Counted from the stretch's first letter, positions 25,166 through 34,740 are shown. The stretch: 64,000 nucleotides of DNA from Paenibacillus tuaregi (GCF_900086655.1 NZ_LT575476.1:1014243-1078242); one strand, 5' to 3'. The notes: generated by a model not told the origin, from the sequence alone. A program made the numbers and translations.

Positions 25166-25957
25166 TTATCCGCGCAGCAAGGATTCGGCTCCGTCCACGT
25201 AAATCTCAGTCCCCGTCACATGGGAAGACTCGTCACTTGCCAGGAACAGCACCAGGTTGGCTACCTGGGCCGGAGAGCCGGGCTGATCTTCAAGCGGATG
25301 GCTGCCCTCTGGAAATTCCACCGGAATTTTGACCTTTTCCAGATCGTCTTTGGGATACGTATTCTCATTGATATTGGTGTCAATGGCCCCCGGACAGATC
25401 GCATTGACTCTGATTTTGTAGCGGGCCAGCTCCAAAGCGGCCATCTTCATGAAGGCAACCTGGGCTGCCTTGGTCGAGGCATAGGCTGAGAAGCCGATGC
25501 CGGAGAACACACGGTTCCCGTTAATGGAGCTGGTGATAATCACACTACCGCCATGATCTTTAAGGTAGGGAACTGAATATTTGACGGTTGCAAAGGTTCC
25601 CCGGAGGTTGATGTTCATCGTCTGATCCCAATCTTCAATGCCCATCGTCTCGATAGGAGCCATAACACCATTGATGCCGGCGTTGGCAAATACGATATCC
25701 AGCCTGCCGGACTGCTCGCTGACACGCTTGAATCCTTCCTCAATCATGCCGGGCTTGGATATATCACATTCCACTACGTATGCCCGGCCTCCGGATTGTT
25801 CAATCTTTGCCTTGGTCTTCGCGGCATTCTCGGGAGTGCGGTCGAATAGATAAACCTCTGCTCCATGTTCGGCAAAGCGAATCGCGGCCGCTTCCCCGAT
25901 TCCTGATCCTCCTCCCGTGACGACGGCTATCTTTCCTTTCAGGCGTTGTTCTGGCAT
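25166..25957 (-). CDS. SDR-family oxidoreductase (classical)
   Basis: A 263-residue classical short-chain dehydrogenase. ATG 25957 follows AAGGAGGAT. The cofactor motif TGGGSGIG (about 14-21), 'FANAGIN', catalytic Ser in 'VIITSSING' and the intact 'YASTK' (Tyr and Lys near 163-167) are all present, as is 'RVNAICPGAIDT'. It is close to the 3-oxoacyl/glucose-1-dehydrogenase subgroup, and 'YLFDRT' after the second strand suggests NAD rather than NADP (inference). The substrate is unknown. An aldo/keto reductase lies about 100 bases upstream on the same strand and might be co-transcribed. Confidence 0.9.
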   Translation of the reverse strand: MPEQRLKGKIAVVTGGGSGIGEAAAIRFAEHGAEVYLFDRTPENAAKTKAKIEQSGGRAYVVECDISKPGMIEEGFKRVSEQSGRLDIVFANAGINGVMAPIETMGIEDWDQTMNINLRGTFATVKYSVPYLKDHGGSVIITSSINGNRVFSGIGFSAYASTKAAQVAFMKMAALELARYKIRVNAICPGAIDTNINENTYPKDDLEKVKIPVEFPEGSHPLEDQPGSPAQVANLVLFLASDESSHVTGTEIYVDGAESLLRG

Positions 25958-26064
25958 GCTCGGGTATCCTCCTTAAACTGGCTTGTATTTTATACAATTC
26001 AGTAGTTAAATACCCTGGCACCTGGACCTGAATCAGCTGGTCTTAGCCCAGCCGCGTTTCTGGT

Positions 26065-27042
26065 TTACGGCAGAGCCACGCCGCGAGAGGTGACATACAA
26101 CTTATACCATTCCTCGCGGGTCATTTGTCTGGACTGGGCTTCCGCATCCCGGCAGGCCTGTATCCGCTCTGGATTGGCCGTCCCGATAACCGGCTGAATC
26201 ATAGCTGGGTGGCGCATGAGCCAGCCGAGCACGATCGCTTCGGCTGTGGTGCCCTTCTCTTGGGCCAACTGCTGCACAAGCGCCGCTGTGTTCTTAATGT
26301 TCTCGGGCTGATCATCCAGAGACCGGCCTGAGAATTTACCCTGAGCCAGAGGCCCCCACGATTGAATCTGTACGCGGTTGAACTGACAGTATTCAAGCAG
26401 CCCCTCGGCAAAGTTAACGGCGGTTCCGGCCTTCTGATTAATATGTACACCCTGATCCACGAAGTCGAGCCGCTCCAGGCTGAGCTCCAGTTGGTTAACC
26501 ACAAGAGGCTCTGGCAGTGCCTTCTCCAGGAATCGGATTTGAGCGGCGCTCATATTGGAAACCCCGAAATACCGGACTTTGCCGGAAGATTTCAATTTGC
26601 CAAACGCCTCGGCTACTTCCTCTGGCTCCATGAGCGGATCTGGACGGTGAAGCAGCAGGATATCCAGATAGTCAGTCCCGAGTCTCTGCAGAATGCCATT
26701 GACGGACTCCAGAATGTGTTCCTTAGAGAAGTCGTAGCGCCCCGGAATGTCGCCCTCGGCAAAACGGATTCCGCATTTCGATTGAAGCACGATCTGTTCC
26801 CGGAGGCCGGGTCTGGCTTTCAGCAGCTTCCCAAAAGTCTCTTCGGCTTTGCCGCGGGTATAGATGTTCGCATGATCAAACATGGATATTCCAATGGACA
26901 GCGCAGCGTCCACAGCTCTTTCAGCCTGCAGGACGTGGTCTTCTCTAACAGGTTCTTCATTCCAGCCTCCGCCGAACGGCATGCAGCCTAGGATAAGGCG
27001 GCTGGTAGAGATTCCTCTTTGTTCAAGTGGCATGATTTTCAT
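26065..27042 (-). CDS. Aldo/keto reductase
   Basis: A 325-residue NADPH-dependent TIM-barrel oxidoreductase. Family marks are 'FDHANIYTRGKAEETFGK' with catalytic Asp and Tyr (about 55-60), Lys in 'VLQSKCGIRF', 'DYLDILLLHRPDP' with His, and the cofactor block 'GVSNMSAAQIRFLE'. The gene 'MKIMPLEQRGISTSRLILGCMPFGG' starts (given here in part as MKIMPLEQRG) at ATG 27042. Its layout resembles B. subtilis YcsN and E. coli YdhF. Substrate unknown. It lies upstream of and in the same orientation as the SDR gene. Confidence 0.88.
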   Translation of the reverse strand: MKIMPLEQRGISTSRLILGCMPFGGGWNEEPVREDHVLQAERAVDAALSIGISMFDHANIYTRGKAEETFGKLLKARPGLREQIVLQSKCGIRFAEGDIPGRYDFSKEHILESVNGILQRLGTDYLDILLLHRPDPLMEPEEVAEAFGKLKSSGKVRYFGVSNMSAAQIRFLEKALPEPLVVNQLELSLERLDFVDQGVHINQKAGTAVNFAEGLLEYCQFNRVQIQSWGPLAQGKFSGRSLDDQPENIKNTAALVQQLAQEKGTTAEAIVLGWLMRHPAMIQPVIGTANPERIQACRDAEAQSRQMTREEWYKLYVTSRGVALP

Positions 27043-27212
27043 AGGTTTACCTCCTCGGATGCGATTTCATACTCTCTAACCATACATCTTGGAGACACCG
27101 CTTTCAAGAAAGGGGTTATTTAATTTCTACCATTATTTGCGCATCGATAGATCTAGGGTTTTCTGATAGTATGGCGGCGAGGTTTAATCAGTGTTCTGGA
27201 AGAGGTGGCAGT

Positions 27213-28835
27213 GTGAGACAGGGGAAGGCCGGATGGATATTGGTCATTACAGCTATGGTGTGTGTGGGCAGCTTAGGGGTATCAGACGTGTGGAACAGGG
27301 CATCTGCGGAGGCGGTTAATCTGCCTTTTACCGACATTGACCATGCTTATGGAAGAAATGAGATTGCTAGTCTTTACAAGGATAATATTATGTTGGGAAC
27401 TTCGCCAACCCTGTTCTCGCCGGACAGGCCGATTACACGGGCAGAGAGCCTGACGGTTCTTGCCCGCCTGCTTAAGCTTGAGCCCGTCCAAGGTGCGATA
27501 CCCGCGTTTACGGATGTGCCAAAGGGCAGGTGGTATTACAGTACCGTCCAGGCTGCCGTCAATATCGGGATTACCGAGGGCACGGGTTCAGGCACGTTTG
27601 CGCCTGAGCAGCCGCTGACCCGCCAGGAAGCTGCGGTATGGCTGGTCCGGTCGCTGAAGATGACAGCCTCTGCAGCGGACGGGGCCAATGTTTTCATAGA
27701 TAGCGATGAAATTGCCCCGTGGGCGGCACCCTCCGTGGCGGCCGCACAGAAGCTGGGGCTGATGCAGGGGGATCAGGGTAAGTTTCGGCCCAATGATTCC
27801 ATTACCCGGGAGGAGACCGCGGTTCTGATGGCCCGGGTGCTTCAGAACAAGAACTGGGCTGACGAGATCAGCCGCGCGCCTGCGGCAGGTATCCAGCTGG
27901 GGTGGCAGTATGGGCAGACCAATGCCCAGTATGAACAGAGCGTGCTGAATTCGCCGGTTAACGTCATGTCGCCTCGATGGCTGTTCCTGGAGGATAACAG
28001 TGTGGTTAGTTCATACGTGGACCGTACCATGGTTACTTGGGCAGATCAGCATAACAGGAAGGTGTGGGCGATGCTGGGCAACGGCTTTGATGCGGATGCC
28101 ACCCACACAGTCCTGGCTGATTCCGACAAAACGGCTTCGGTCGTCCAGCAGCTTGGGGACCTCGTGAAGAAATATGGGCTCGGCGGAATCAACATGGATT
28201 TCGAGAATATTTATCCTGCGGATAAGGCCGGTCTTACCCTGTTTATCCAAAAGCTTGCTGCCCGGCTTCATACAGAGAAGGCGGTGCTGTCCGTGTGCGT
28301 TTCGCCGGACCTTGGCACAGACTGGACCGAAGCTTTTGATTATACGGCCATTGGCCAGTATGCGGATTATGTCGTGCTGATGGGATATGATGAACACTGG
28401 GATGGGGACCCGATCCCTGGATCGGTGTCTTCGCTGCCCTGGGTGAGAAGCGGGCTGGATAAGCTGCTTGGCCGTGTGCCGGCAGCTAAGGTTATTGTTG
28501 CCCTGCCTTTGTACACCCGGGATTGGGCGCTTCAGACAGACGGCACGGCGGCCTCGTCAGCAGATATCTCCCTGCCTGAGCAAAATAAACGGGTCAACAC
28601 CTACAAGCTGAAGCCGGCATGGGACAGCACATTGCAGCAATATGCCGCTTCGTATAAGACCGGTTCCGTACGGCACCGGATCTGGATGGAAGACGGCCGC
28701 TCCCTGACAAGGAAATATCTATTGGGAGCAAGCCGTCATATCGGCGGTTTTGCTTATTGGTATGTGGGCGGGGAGAGTGGAGACGTGTGGCCTGCCCTTC
28801 GCAATGCGTCCAGATTCTCGGGATACTCTTTTTAG
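27213..28835 (+). CDS. Secreted SLH-domain glycoside hydrolase (GH18, spore-lytic/chitinase-like)
   Basis: GTG 27213 follows GGAAGAGG and gives a signal peptide ('GWILVITAMVCVGSLGV...ASA'); an in-frame ATG at 27171 has no ribosome binding site. Three N-terminal SLH motifs (about residues 35-215, 'FSPDRPITRAESLTVLARLL') anchor the protein to the wall. The C-terminal 320 residues are a GH18 barrel: 'GLGGINMDFENI' carries the catalytic DxxE-type Asp and Glu, 'VVLMGYDEHWDG' and 'GGFAYWYVGGESGDVW' are conserved late strands. Such SLH-GH18 proteins hydrolyse N-acetylglucosamine polymers, usually peptidoglycan. The exact substrate is not decidable. Confidence 0.88.
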   Translation: MRQGKAGWILVITAMVCVGSLGVSDVWNRASAEAVNLPFTDIDHAYGRNEIASLYKDNIMLGTSPTLFSPDRPITRAESLTVLARLLKLEPVQGAIPAFTDVPKGRWYYSTVQAAVNIGITEGTGSGTFAPEQPLTRQEAAVWLVRSLKMTASAADGANVFIDSDEIAPWAAPSVAAAQKLGLMQGDQGKFRPNDSITREETAVLMARVLQNKNWADEISRAPAAGIQLGWQYGQTNAQYEQSVLNSPVNVMSPRWLFLEDNSVVSSYVDRTMVTWADQHNRKVWAMLGNGFDADATHTVLADSDKTASVVQQLGDLVKKYGLGGINMDFENIYPADKAGLTLFIQKLAARLHTEKAVLSVCVSPDLGTDWTEAFDYTAIGQYADYVVLMGYDEHWDGDPIPGSVSSLPWVRSGLDKLLGRVPAAKVIVALPLYTRDWALQTDGTAASSADISLPEQNKRVNTYKLKPAWDSTLQQYAASYKTGSVRHRIWMEDGRSLTRKYLLGASRHIGGFAYWYVGGESGDVWPALRNASRFSGYSF

Positions 28836-28865
28836 AATAACCAAACCTGGAATAACTTAAGTCCG

Positions 28866-29297
28866 CTACCTGCCCTGTCTGGCTCTTCTCAACATTTGGT
28901 TAAGAACTTCGGACAGGATCAGGCCCATGGCAATGGCTCCAGAGATGAGGAAGACCTTGGCGGCCAGCTGGACAGCGGCATTATAATCGTTCTCCATAAA
29001 CTTTCGCATGGCGTCATAAGAGAGGCCTCCAGGAACCAATGGGATAATTCCGGCCACGCTGAAGATAATCACAGGCATCTTGTATATTTTCGCAAATATC
29101 AGACTTAGAATTCCCACAAAGGCACTGGCGGACAGGGAGGCCACAACGGGGCCAAAGTCCTCCAGAAGAAGATAGATAACCCAGCTGAGCATGCCGACCA
29201 GCCCGCACTGAAGAAGGGCCCGCTTCGGGACATTGAACAGAATGGTGAATGCGGAAGATGCGATGAAGCTGACAATCAGTTGAGCAACCAAGATCAT
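28866..29297 (-). CDS. Threonine/serine exporter, ThrE C-terminal-type subunit (YjjB-like)
   Basis: A 143-residue membrane protein with about four helices, of the ThrE_2/DUF3815 type. Together with the upstream YjjP-like gene it forms a split version of the actinobacterial ThrE exporter. Recognisable segments are 'GMLSWVIYLLLEDFGPVVASLSASAFVGILS' (in part) and 'PVIIFSVAGIIPLVPGG', the latter being the family hallmark. It starts at ATG 29297, 21 bases after the partner's stop, so the two are one operon. The function in amino-acid export is family knowledge. Confidence 0.86.
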   Translation of the reverse strand: MILVAQLIVSFIASSAFTILFNVPKRALLQCGLVGMLSWVIYLLLEDFGPVVASLSASAFVGILSLIFAKIYKMPVIIFSVAGIIPLVPGGLSYDAMRKFMENDYNAAVQLAAKVFLISGAIAMGLILSEVLNQMLRRARQGR

Positions 29298-29318
29298 GAT
29301 GGAAATACCTCTTTCATC

Positions 29319-30098
29319 CTAGAAAAATAAAAACACAACCGCAATACCGGTTCCGATCGCAAACGCGGTCAGAAAGGCTTCTGCTCCGCGGGCTAGCCCG
29401 GATACCAGATGTCCGGCCATTAAATCCCGTACCGCATTCGTAATGAGAAGACCGGGGACAAGAGGCATCACTGAACCGATGATGATCTTGTCCAGGGACG
29501 ATCCGATGCCTGCCCGCACGAGCATCAGCGAGACTAAACCGATCAGGAAGGAAGCGAACAGCTCGGAGAAGAACTTGACCCGTACCAGCTGTTGAAAATA
29601 AATGACGGCCGAATAGCCGATGCCTCCGCTGATCAGGGAAGGCAGGAAATCGTCCCAGCCTCCCTTGAACATAATCATGAAGCAGGCGCTGGCAATGGAA
29701 GCCGCCGTAATCAGCAGCCAGGTCGGAAAGGCGTGAGCGGCCTTGTCGATATCCATCAGAGCTTCTCTGGCCCCCTCAAGATCAATGTCGCCAGCGCTGA
29801 GCTGGCGCGAGATCAGGTTCACGGCGGTAACCTTCTGCAGATCAGTGGTGCGTTCTGAAATTCCGATCAGCTTGGAGGAAGCCTCGCTGTCAGACTGGAA
29901 CATGATTCCTGTCGGTGTGATATAGCTGTGTGGACGGGGCCTTCCCAGGCTGTTTGCAATCCGCGCCATCGTATCTTCAACCCGGTAGGTTTCAGCTCCG
30001 CTTTGCAGCATAATTTTTCCTGCCAGGAGACACAAATCTGTAACAGCTTCTGCGCTTATATTGTGATTCGGCTCTGAAGCAGCCGGGTTCTGTTCCAA
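29319..30098 (-). CDS. Threonine/serine exporter, ThrE N-terminal-type subunit (YjjP-like)
   Basis: A 259-residue membrane protein of the ThrE/DUF1212 type. The soluble N-terminal region carries 'LCLLAGKIMLQSGAETYRVE', the conserved start of the family, followed by 'PTGIMFQSD'. From about residue 125 there are five hydrophobic helices, including 'IIIGSVMPLVPGLLITNAVRD'. It is the first gene of the pair with the YjjB-like gene. The exported substrate is inferred from the family. No nearby amino-acid biosynthesis gene narrows it. Confidence 0.88.
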   Translation of the reverse strand: MEQNPAASEPNHNISAEAVTDLCLLAGKIMLQSGAETYRVEDTMARIANSLGRPRPHSYITPTGIMFQSDSEASSKLIGISERTTDLQKVTAVNLISRQLSAGDIDLEGAREALMDIDKAAHAFPTWLLITAASIASACFMIMFKGGWDDFLPSLISGGIGYSAVIYFQQLVRVKFFSELFASFLIGLVSLMLVRAGIGSSLDKIIIGSVMPLVPGLLITNAVRDLMAGHLVSGLARGAEAFLTAFAIGTGIAVVFLFF

Positions 30099-30338
30099 TG
30101 TAATCTACTCCTCTTGACATCTAATTCAGGCTTAACCGACCACATTATACCATGAGGGGCACGGTGAAGATATGTTTCGCTTCATGGGGAAGGGGTAAGT
30201 GAATGATAAGTTAACACAAGTTCAAAATGTGACGGAATTATAAAAATAATTTGAACAAATTATGAACATTTTTCGTTTTTTGTGGTATACTTAATACATC
30301 AAGTAACCCCTTTCAACATTTAACCAGGAGTGATGAAT

Positions 30339-30599
30339 ATGTCAGCCAAAGTATATCCTTTCAGCAAAGTTCAGCAAATGAAAGATGATGGCTACACCGT
30401 TGCCTTCTATATGACTGTAATATCCTGGGCGCTTCTTATATTTGGCGTTGTCCTTTGCCTTTTTAATCTGAGCGAATTCAATGACCGCAACCTTGCTCTT
30501 ATGGGCGGACTCGGCAGCATGATCGCCAGTGTGTTTGTGTATACCATTGGGACCTCCATTTATTTGGTTCAATCGAACTCCAATAAAGAGAGCCGTTGA
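30339..30599 (+). CDS. Small two-helix membrane protein of unknown function
   Basis: An 86-residue protein. ATG 30339 lies eight bases after AGGAG; GTG 30330 and ATG 30333 are too close to it. Two hydrophobic helices ('YMTVISWALLIFGVVLCLF' and 'GGLGSMIASVFVYTIGTSIY') are joined by a short polar loop. The layout is slightly like YiaA/YiaB two-helix proteins, but I cannot assign it. It is a single gene with a promoter-like TATACT near 30284 and a strong terminator. Confidence 0.75.
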   Translation: MSAKVYPFSKVQQMKDDGYTVAFYMTVISWALLIFGVVLCLFNLSEFNDRNLALMGGLGSMIASVFVYTIGTSIYLVQSNSNKESR

Positions 30600-30630
30600 A
30601 TATCGTAATGGTGTGTTGAAACAAAATTGT

Positions 30631-30667
30631 AAAAACCCTTTAGGACATGTCTTAAAGGGTTTTTTTG
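30631..30667 (+). terminator. Strong terminator after the small membrane protein
   Basis: AAAAACCCTTTA and TAAAGGGTTTTT flank a GGACATGTCT centre, giving a long A/T-ended stem with a run of seven T on the + strand. Confidence 0.92.
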
Positions 30668-30820
30668 CGTCCATATTAATAGTTGTGAACACTTCGTGAA
30701 AATAATCCCGATTTGTGCAAATCAATTTATGACGATTTGGTTAAAACGTGACAAATCTCACATGCAATCTGCTAAACTGAAACAGCTTTGGTGTGTATGG
30801 GTATTAATATTAATAAAGTG

Positions 30821-30854
30821 CAGTTTGAATTTGCGGAAATCCGCCTTCAGACTG
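30821..30854 (+). other. Conserved-looking hairpin in the qox leader
   Basis: CAGT-TGA-GCGG pairs with CCGC-TCA-ACTG around small symmetric bulges within this 34-base stretch. It ends 26 bases before the qoxA start and just before its ribosome binding site. No T-run follows, so it is not a terminator. It may affect mRNA stability or translation. Confidence 0.4.
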
Positions 30855-30879
30855 TACCTGATGAAGAGGTGATGGGAAT

Positions 30880-31800
30880 ATGAAAAGCAAGCGGTCCGGC
30901 TGGAAACTGCTCACGATTTTGGTCCTCAGTTATGCGCTGATCATCGCGGTATCCGTTGCCCTCGGATGGGATAAGTTCATCGTGCTTGATCCGAAAGGAC
31001 CTGTTGCTGAAGTTCAGCAGAAGCTGATCATTCTAACAGGACTCATATGTATGGCTATCGTGATTCCAGTCATTGTGCTCATGGTGTACATCGTATGGAA
31101 ATACCGGGATACGCCGGATAACGATGCTCCTTACCAGCCGAATTGGAACGACAGTAAACTGCTCGAGACTATTTGGTGGGGGATTCCAATTGTGATTATT
31201 ATTGTCTTGGGATACTTCACCGCACGGGACACGTACAAGCTGGCGAAGCCTCCGGTAACGGATGCGAATCCGATTACGATTCAGGTTACTTCGCTGGACT
31301 GGAAATGGCTGTTCCAATATCCGGGACAGAAGATTGCTACTGTGAACTACGTGCAGATCCCTGCAGGCGTTCCAGTACGTTTCCAACTGACATCTGATGC
31401 GCCGATGAACTCCTTCTGGATTCCGCAGCTTGGCGGTCAGGAATACTCGATGCCGGGAATGGCGATGCAGCTCTGGCTTCAAGCCGATAAGCCTGGCAAG
31501 TACTTTGGCTCTGGTGCGAACTTTACAGGACGGGACTTCGCGCATATGCAGTTCGAGGTTGAATCCAAACCGCAAGCCGAGTTCAACGACTGGGTGAAAG
31601 AGGTTCAAGCTTCCTCACCTGCTTTGACCAAGGAAGGGTACGCCCAACTGGCCAAACCAGGAACAGCGAAGCAGGAATTCTTCGGTTCCTATCCGGAGGA
31701 TTTGTATAAGGAAATTGTATTTAAAAACGGTGGAATGTATATGAACCATGGCATGGACAGTACCGAAACCGGCAGTTACAACGGAACATCAAAACCATAA
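30880..31800 (+). CDS. qoxA: Menaquinol oxidase subunit II
   Basis: A 306-residue subunit of an aa3-type quinol oxidase that reduces oxygen to water and pumps protons. Two N-terminal helices (about 12-32 and 47-72, 'VYIVWKYRDTP' following) are succeeded by an extracytoplasmic cupredoxin domain. The CuA ligands CxxxC of cytochrome c oxidases are absent: the region reads 'NSFWIPQLGGQEYSMPGM', which marks a quinol oxidase. Unlike B. subtilis QoxA there is no lipobox Cys near the N-terminus, so it is probably anchored by its helices only. It is first in the qoxABCD operon. Confidence 0.93.
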   Translation: MKSKRSGWKLLTILVLSYALIIAVSVALGWDKFIVLDPKGPVAEVQQKLIILTGLICMAIVIPVIVLMVYIVWKYRDTPDNDAPYQPNWNDSKLLETIWWGIPIVIIIVLGYFTARDTYKLAKPPVTDANPITIQVTSLDWKWLFQYPGQKIATVNYVQIPAGVPVRFQLTSDAPMNSFWIPQLGGQEYSMPGMAMQLWLQADKPGKYFGSGANFTGRDFAHMQFEVESKPQAEFNDWVKEVQASSPALTKEGYAQLAKPGTAKQEFFGSYPEDLYKEIVFKNGGMYMNHGMDSTETGSYNGTSKP

Positions 31801-31824
31801 TGTTAGGCGAAAGAGGGTTACGTA

Positions 31825-33807
31825 ATGTGGGAAAATATTAAAGAGTTCGCCTCCACTTTTTTCGTCACCGGTGATCCGCTGATTTATGGTGCGGATGTTG
31901 CCATCGTATTGACGAGTATCGCTATCGTCTTTGTTCTGACGTATTTCAAAAAGTGGAAGTGGCTTTGGACGGAATGGATTACAACCGTCGATCACAAAAA
32001 AATCGGTATCATGTATCTCATTGCATCACTGCTGATGCTGTTCCGCGGTGGTGTCGATGCGCTGCTGATGCGGACACAGCTTGCTCTGCCGAACATGAAG
32101 TTCCTTCAGGCAGATCACTATAACGCTGTATTTACGACACACGGTACGATCATGATCCTCTTCATGGCGATGCCGCTGATGTTTGCCTTATTTAATCTGG
32201 TTGTACCTTTGCAGCTGGGGGCAAGGGACGTGGCCTATCCGTTCCTGAACTCTATGAGCTTCTGGCTGTTCCTGATGGGGGCTATGCTGTTCAACTTGTC
32301 TTTCGTTATCGGGGGTTCTCCTGATGCGGGCTGGCTCAGTTATCCGCCTCTGTCTGAATTGTCGCACAGTCCGGGTGTAGGACAGAACTTCTATATATGG
32401 GGGATTCAGATCTCGGGTATCGGTTCCCTGGCGACGGGGATCAACTTCCTGGTAACCATCCTTAAGATGCGTGCGCCAGGCATGAAGATGATGAAGATGC
32501 CTCTGTTCTCCTGGTCCGTACTTTCCAGTTCGATCATGATTATTTTCGCGTTTCCAATCTTGACCGTTACTCTGGCACTGCTCTTCCTGGACCGTTTCCT
32601 TGGAGCGCACTTCTTCACAATGGATATGGGCGGCAACCCGATGATGTATGTCAACCTGATCTGGATGTGGGGGCACCCTGAGGTATACATTGTGGTTATT
32701 CCGGCATTCGGGATATTCTCCGAGGTTGTGGCCACCTTCTCGAAGAAGAAGATTTTCGGTTACAAATCAATGGTATTCTCCATGATGCTTATCAGTATTG
32801 TATCGTTCTTCACTTGGGTCCATCACTTCTTCACGATGGGATCGAGTGCGAACGTTAACGTATTCTTTGCGATATCTACGATGGTCATTGGTATCCCGAC
32901 AGGGGTTAAGATATTCAACTGGCTGTTCACGATGTTCCGGGGACGGATTACGATTTCCCAGCCGATGCTGTGGACCCTCGGCTTCATTCCTTGTTTCGTG
33001 GTTGGTGGAGCCACCGGGGTCATGCTGGCCGTTGCGCCAGCGGATTACCAGTACCACAACAGTTACTTCCTGATCGCGCACTTCCACCAAGTATTGATCG
33101 GGGGCGTTGTGTTCGGTTACCTGGCTGGGATGTACTACTGGTGGCCGAAGGTGTTCGGCTTCAAACTTAATGACCGCCTGGGCAAATGGGCGTTCTGGCT
33201 CTGGAACATCGGTTTCTATGTATGTTTCATGCCACAGTATGCACTCGGTTTCATGGGTATGACCCGCCGTCTGTACACTTACGGTTCCGATACAGGCTGG
33301 GATCTGGGTTGGGCACCGCTGAACATGGTGTCCACAGTCGGGGCCTTCCTGATGGGTCTCGGGTTTATCTTCCAAGTATGGCAGATCAGCTACAGCATCA
33401 AGAATGGCGAGCGGGATCTCACTGGAGATCCGTGGGGTGGACGTACACTCGAGTGGTCCATTCCGTCACCTGCGCCAATGTATAACTTTGCGGTAGAACC
33501 ACATGTAACTACGGACGATGCATGGTGGAAAGTGAAAGAAGACAGGGAGAAAGGCATCAAGCCTGCACCTGTCAAGCTTGAACCGATCCACATGCCGAAG
33601 AACTCGGCTATTCCGTTCATCATGTCAGTCTGCTGGTTTGTTGCCGGCTTCGGCTTTGTATTTGACTGGATGTGGATGGCTATCCCAGGTCTGGTCGGGG
33701 TGGGAATCTGCTTGCTCGCACGTTCCTTCTCTTATGACACGGACTACTACATTCCGGTAGATGAAATTGAGCGCACTGAGGCAGCTCTAAGAGGGAGGAC
33801 CGTCTAA
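31825..33807 (+). CDS. qoxB: Menaquinol oxidase subunit I
   Basis: A 660-residue haem-copper oxidase subunit with about 14-15 membrane helices. Landmarks are 'TTVDHKKIGIMYL' at the start of the core, 'FTTHGTIMILFMAMP' with the low-spin haem His, 'WMWGHPEVYIVVIPAFG' with the CuB His and the cross-linked Tyr, 'WVHHFFTMG' with the two other CuB His, and 'IAHFHQVLIGG' with the haem a3 and low-spin haem ligands. Start ATG 31825 follows GAAAGAGGG. Its stop codon overlaps the qoxC start by one base (TAATG). Confidence 0.95.
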   Translation: MWENIKEFASTFFVTGDPLIYGADVAIVLTSIAIVFVLTYFKKWKWLWTEWITTVDHKKIGIMYLIASLLMLFRGGVDALLMRTQLALPNMKFLQADHYNAVFTTHGTIMILFMAMPLMFALFNLVVPLQLGARDVAYPFLNSMSFWLFLMGAMLFNLSFVIGGSPDAGWLSYPPLSELSHSPGVGQNFYIWGIQISGIGSLATGINFLVTILKMRAPGMKMMKMPLFSWSVLSSSIMIIFAFPILTVTLALLFLDRFLGAHFFTMDMGGNPMMYVNLIWMWGHPEVYIVVIPAFGIFSEVVATFSKKKIFGYKSMVFSMMLISIVSFFTWVHHFFTMGSSANVNVFFAISTMVIGIPTGVKIFNWLFTMFRGRITISQPMLWTLGFIPCFVVGGATGVMLAVAPADYQYHNSYFLIAHFHQVLIGGVVFGYLAGMYYWWPKVFGFKLNDRLGKWAFWLWNIGFYVCFMPQYALGFMGMTRRLYTYGSDTGWDLGWAPLNMVSTVGAFLMGLGFIFQVWQISYSIKNGERDLTGDPWGGRTLEWSIPSPAPMYNFAVEPHVTTDDAWWKVKEDREKGIKPAPVKLEPIHMPKNSAIPFIMSVCWFVAGFGFVFDWMWMAIPGLVGVGICLLARSFSYDTDYYIPVDEIERTEAALRGRTV

Positions 33808-34412
33808 TGGCACACGCGGTAGCAGAGCATTCCCACGCGCATGAAGCCCATGAGAGTCATGAATCCCTGAAGGTGCTTGGCTTCTGGATCTTCATCGTTA
33901 CAGATATTCTGATTTTTGGTACTCTATTTGCTTGTTACGCCGTACTGCATACGCACACGAACGGCGGCCCTGGCGCCAAAGAATTGTTCGAAATGCCAGG
34001 AGTTATTGCAGAAACATTCATCCTGCTCACAAGCAGCTTTACGAGCGGTCTCGCGATGCTTGCTATGCATAAGGGCAAGGTGAAGCAGCTGATTTCCTGG
34101 CTTGCCGTAACAGCTATTCTTGGTGCTGTCTTTATCGGGCTGGAATTGAAAGAGTTCATTCTGCTCGTAGAAGAAGGGCACAAAATTTCCAGTAATGCGT
34201 TCCTGTCTTCCTTTTATACCTTGGTAGGAACGCACGGACTTCACGTATCCATCGGTTTGGTCTGGATGATTGCCCTGATGATTCAGCTTGCACGCCGGGG
34301 TGTCACAGAAGTGACGAAACGCAAAGTAACCAATTTAAGCTTGTATTGGCACTTTCTTGACGTCATCTGGATCTTTGTCTTCACCGTCGTATATCTAATG
34401 GGGGTGATGTAA
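33807..34412 (+). CDS. qoxC: Menaquinol oxidase subunit III
   Basis: A 201-residue subunit III with five membrane helices. The His-rich N-terminus ('HAVAEHSHAHEAHESHE') precedes 'LKVLGFWIFIVTDILIFGTLFACYA' (in part), and the conserved 'GTHGLHVSIGLVWM' and 'LYWHFLDVIWIFVFTVVYL' follow. It matches QoxC of B. subtilis (204 residues). The start overlaps the qoxB stop; qoxD starts two bases after its own stop. Confidence 0.94.
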   Translation: MAHAVAEHSHAHEAHESHESLKVLGFWIFIVTDILIFGTLFACYAVLHTHTNGGPGAKELFEMPGVIAETFILLTSSFTSGLAMLAMHKGKVKQLISWLAVTAILGAVFIGLELKEFILLVEEGHKISSNAFLSSFYTLVGTHGLHVSIGLVWMIALMIQLARRGVTEVTKRKVTNLSLYWHFLDVIWIFVFTVVYLMGVM

Positions 34413-34413
34413 G

Positions 34414-34740
34414 ATGAGTCAGCATCAAACCGGACATGAACATGCCGAGGGCCACGGCTCTCTGAAGTCTTATGTGTTAGGTTTTATCTTCTCCATCGTT
34501 CTGACGATCATTCCGCTTGTGATTGTAATGAACGGTCTGCTCAATAAGACACAGACCGTAATTACGATCATGATCATGGCGATCCTGCAATTGATTGTGC
34601 AGCTCTTCTTCTTCATGCATATCCGTGAAGGAGAGAAACCAAGATGGAATGTCATGACACTGATCGTAGGTGTTATTATTGTGTTCACAGTGGTGGCCGG
34701 GTCCATCTGGATCATGTCCTTCAACTCCACGGTGCAATAA
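34414..34740 (+). CDS. qoxD: Menaquinol oxidase subunit IV
   Basis: A 108-residue subunit IV with three membrane helices. The 'GSLKSYVLGFIFSIVLTIIP' opening and 'IVQLFFFMHIREGEKPRWN' core are those of the CyoD/QoxD family. It is the last gene of qoxABCD; a terminator follows about 80 bases later. Confidence 0.94.
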   Translation: MSQHQTGHEHAEGHGSLKSYVLGFIFSIVLTIIPLVIVMNGLLNKTQTVITIMIMAILQLIVQLFFFMHIREGEKPRWNVMTLIVGVIIVFTVVAGSIWIMSFNSTVQ

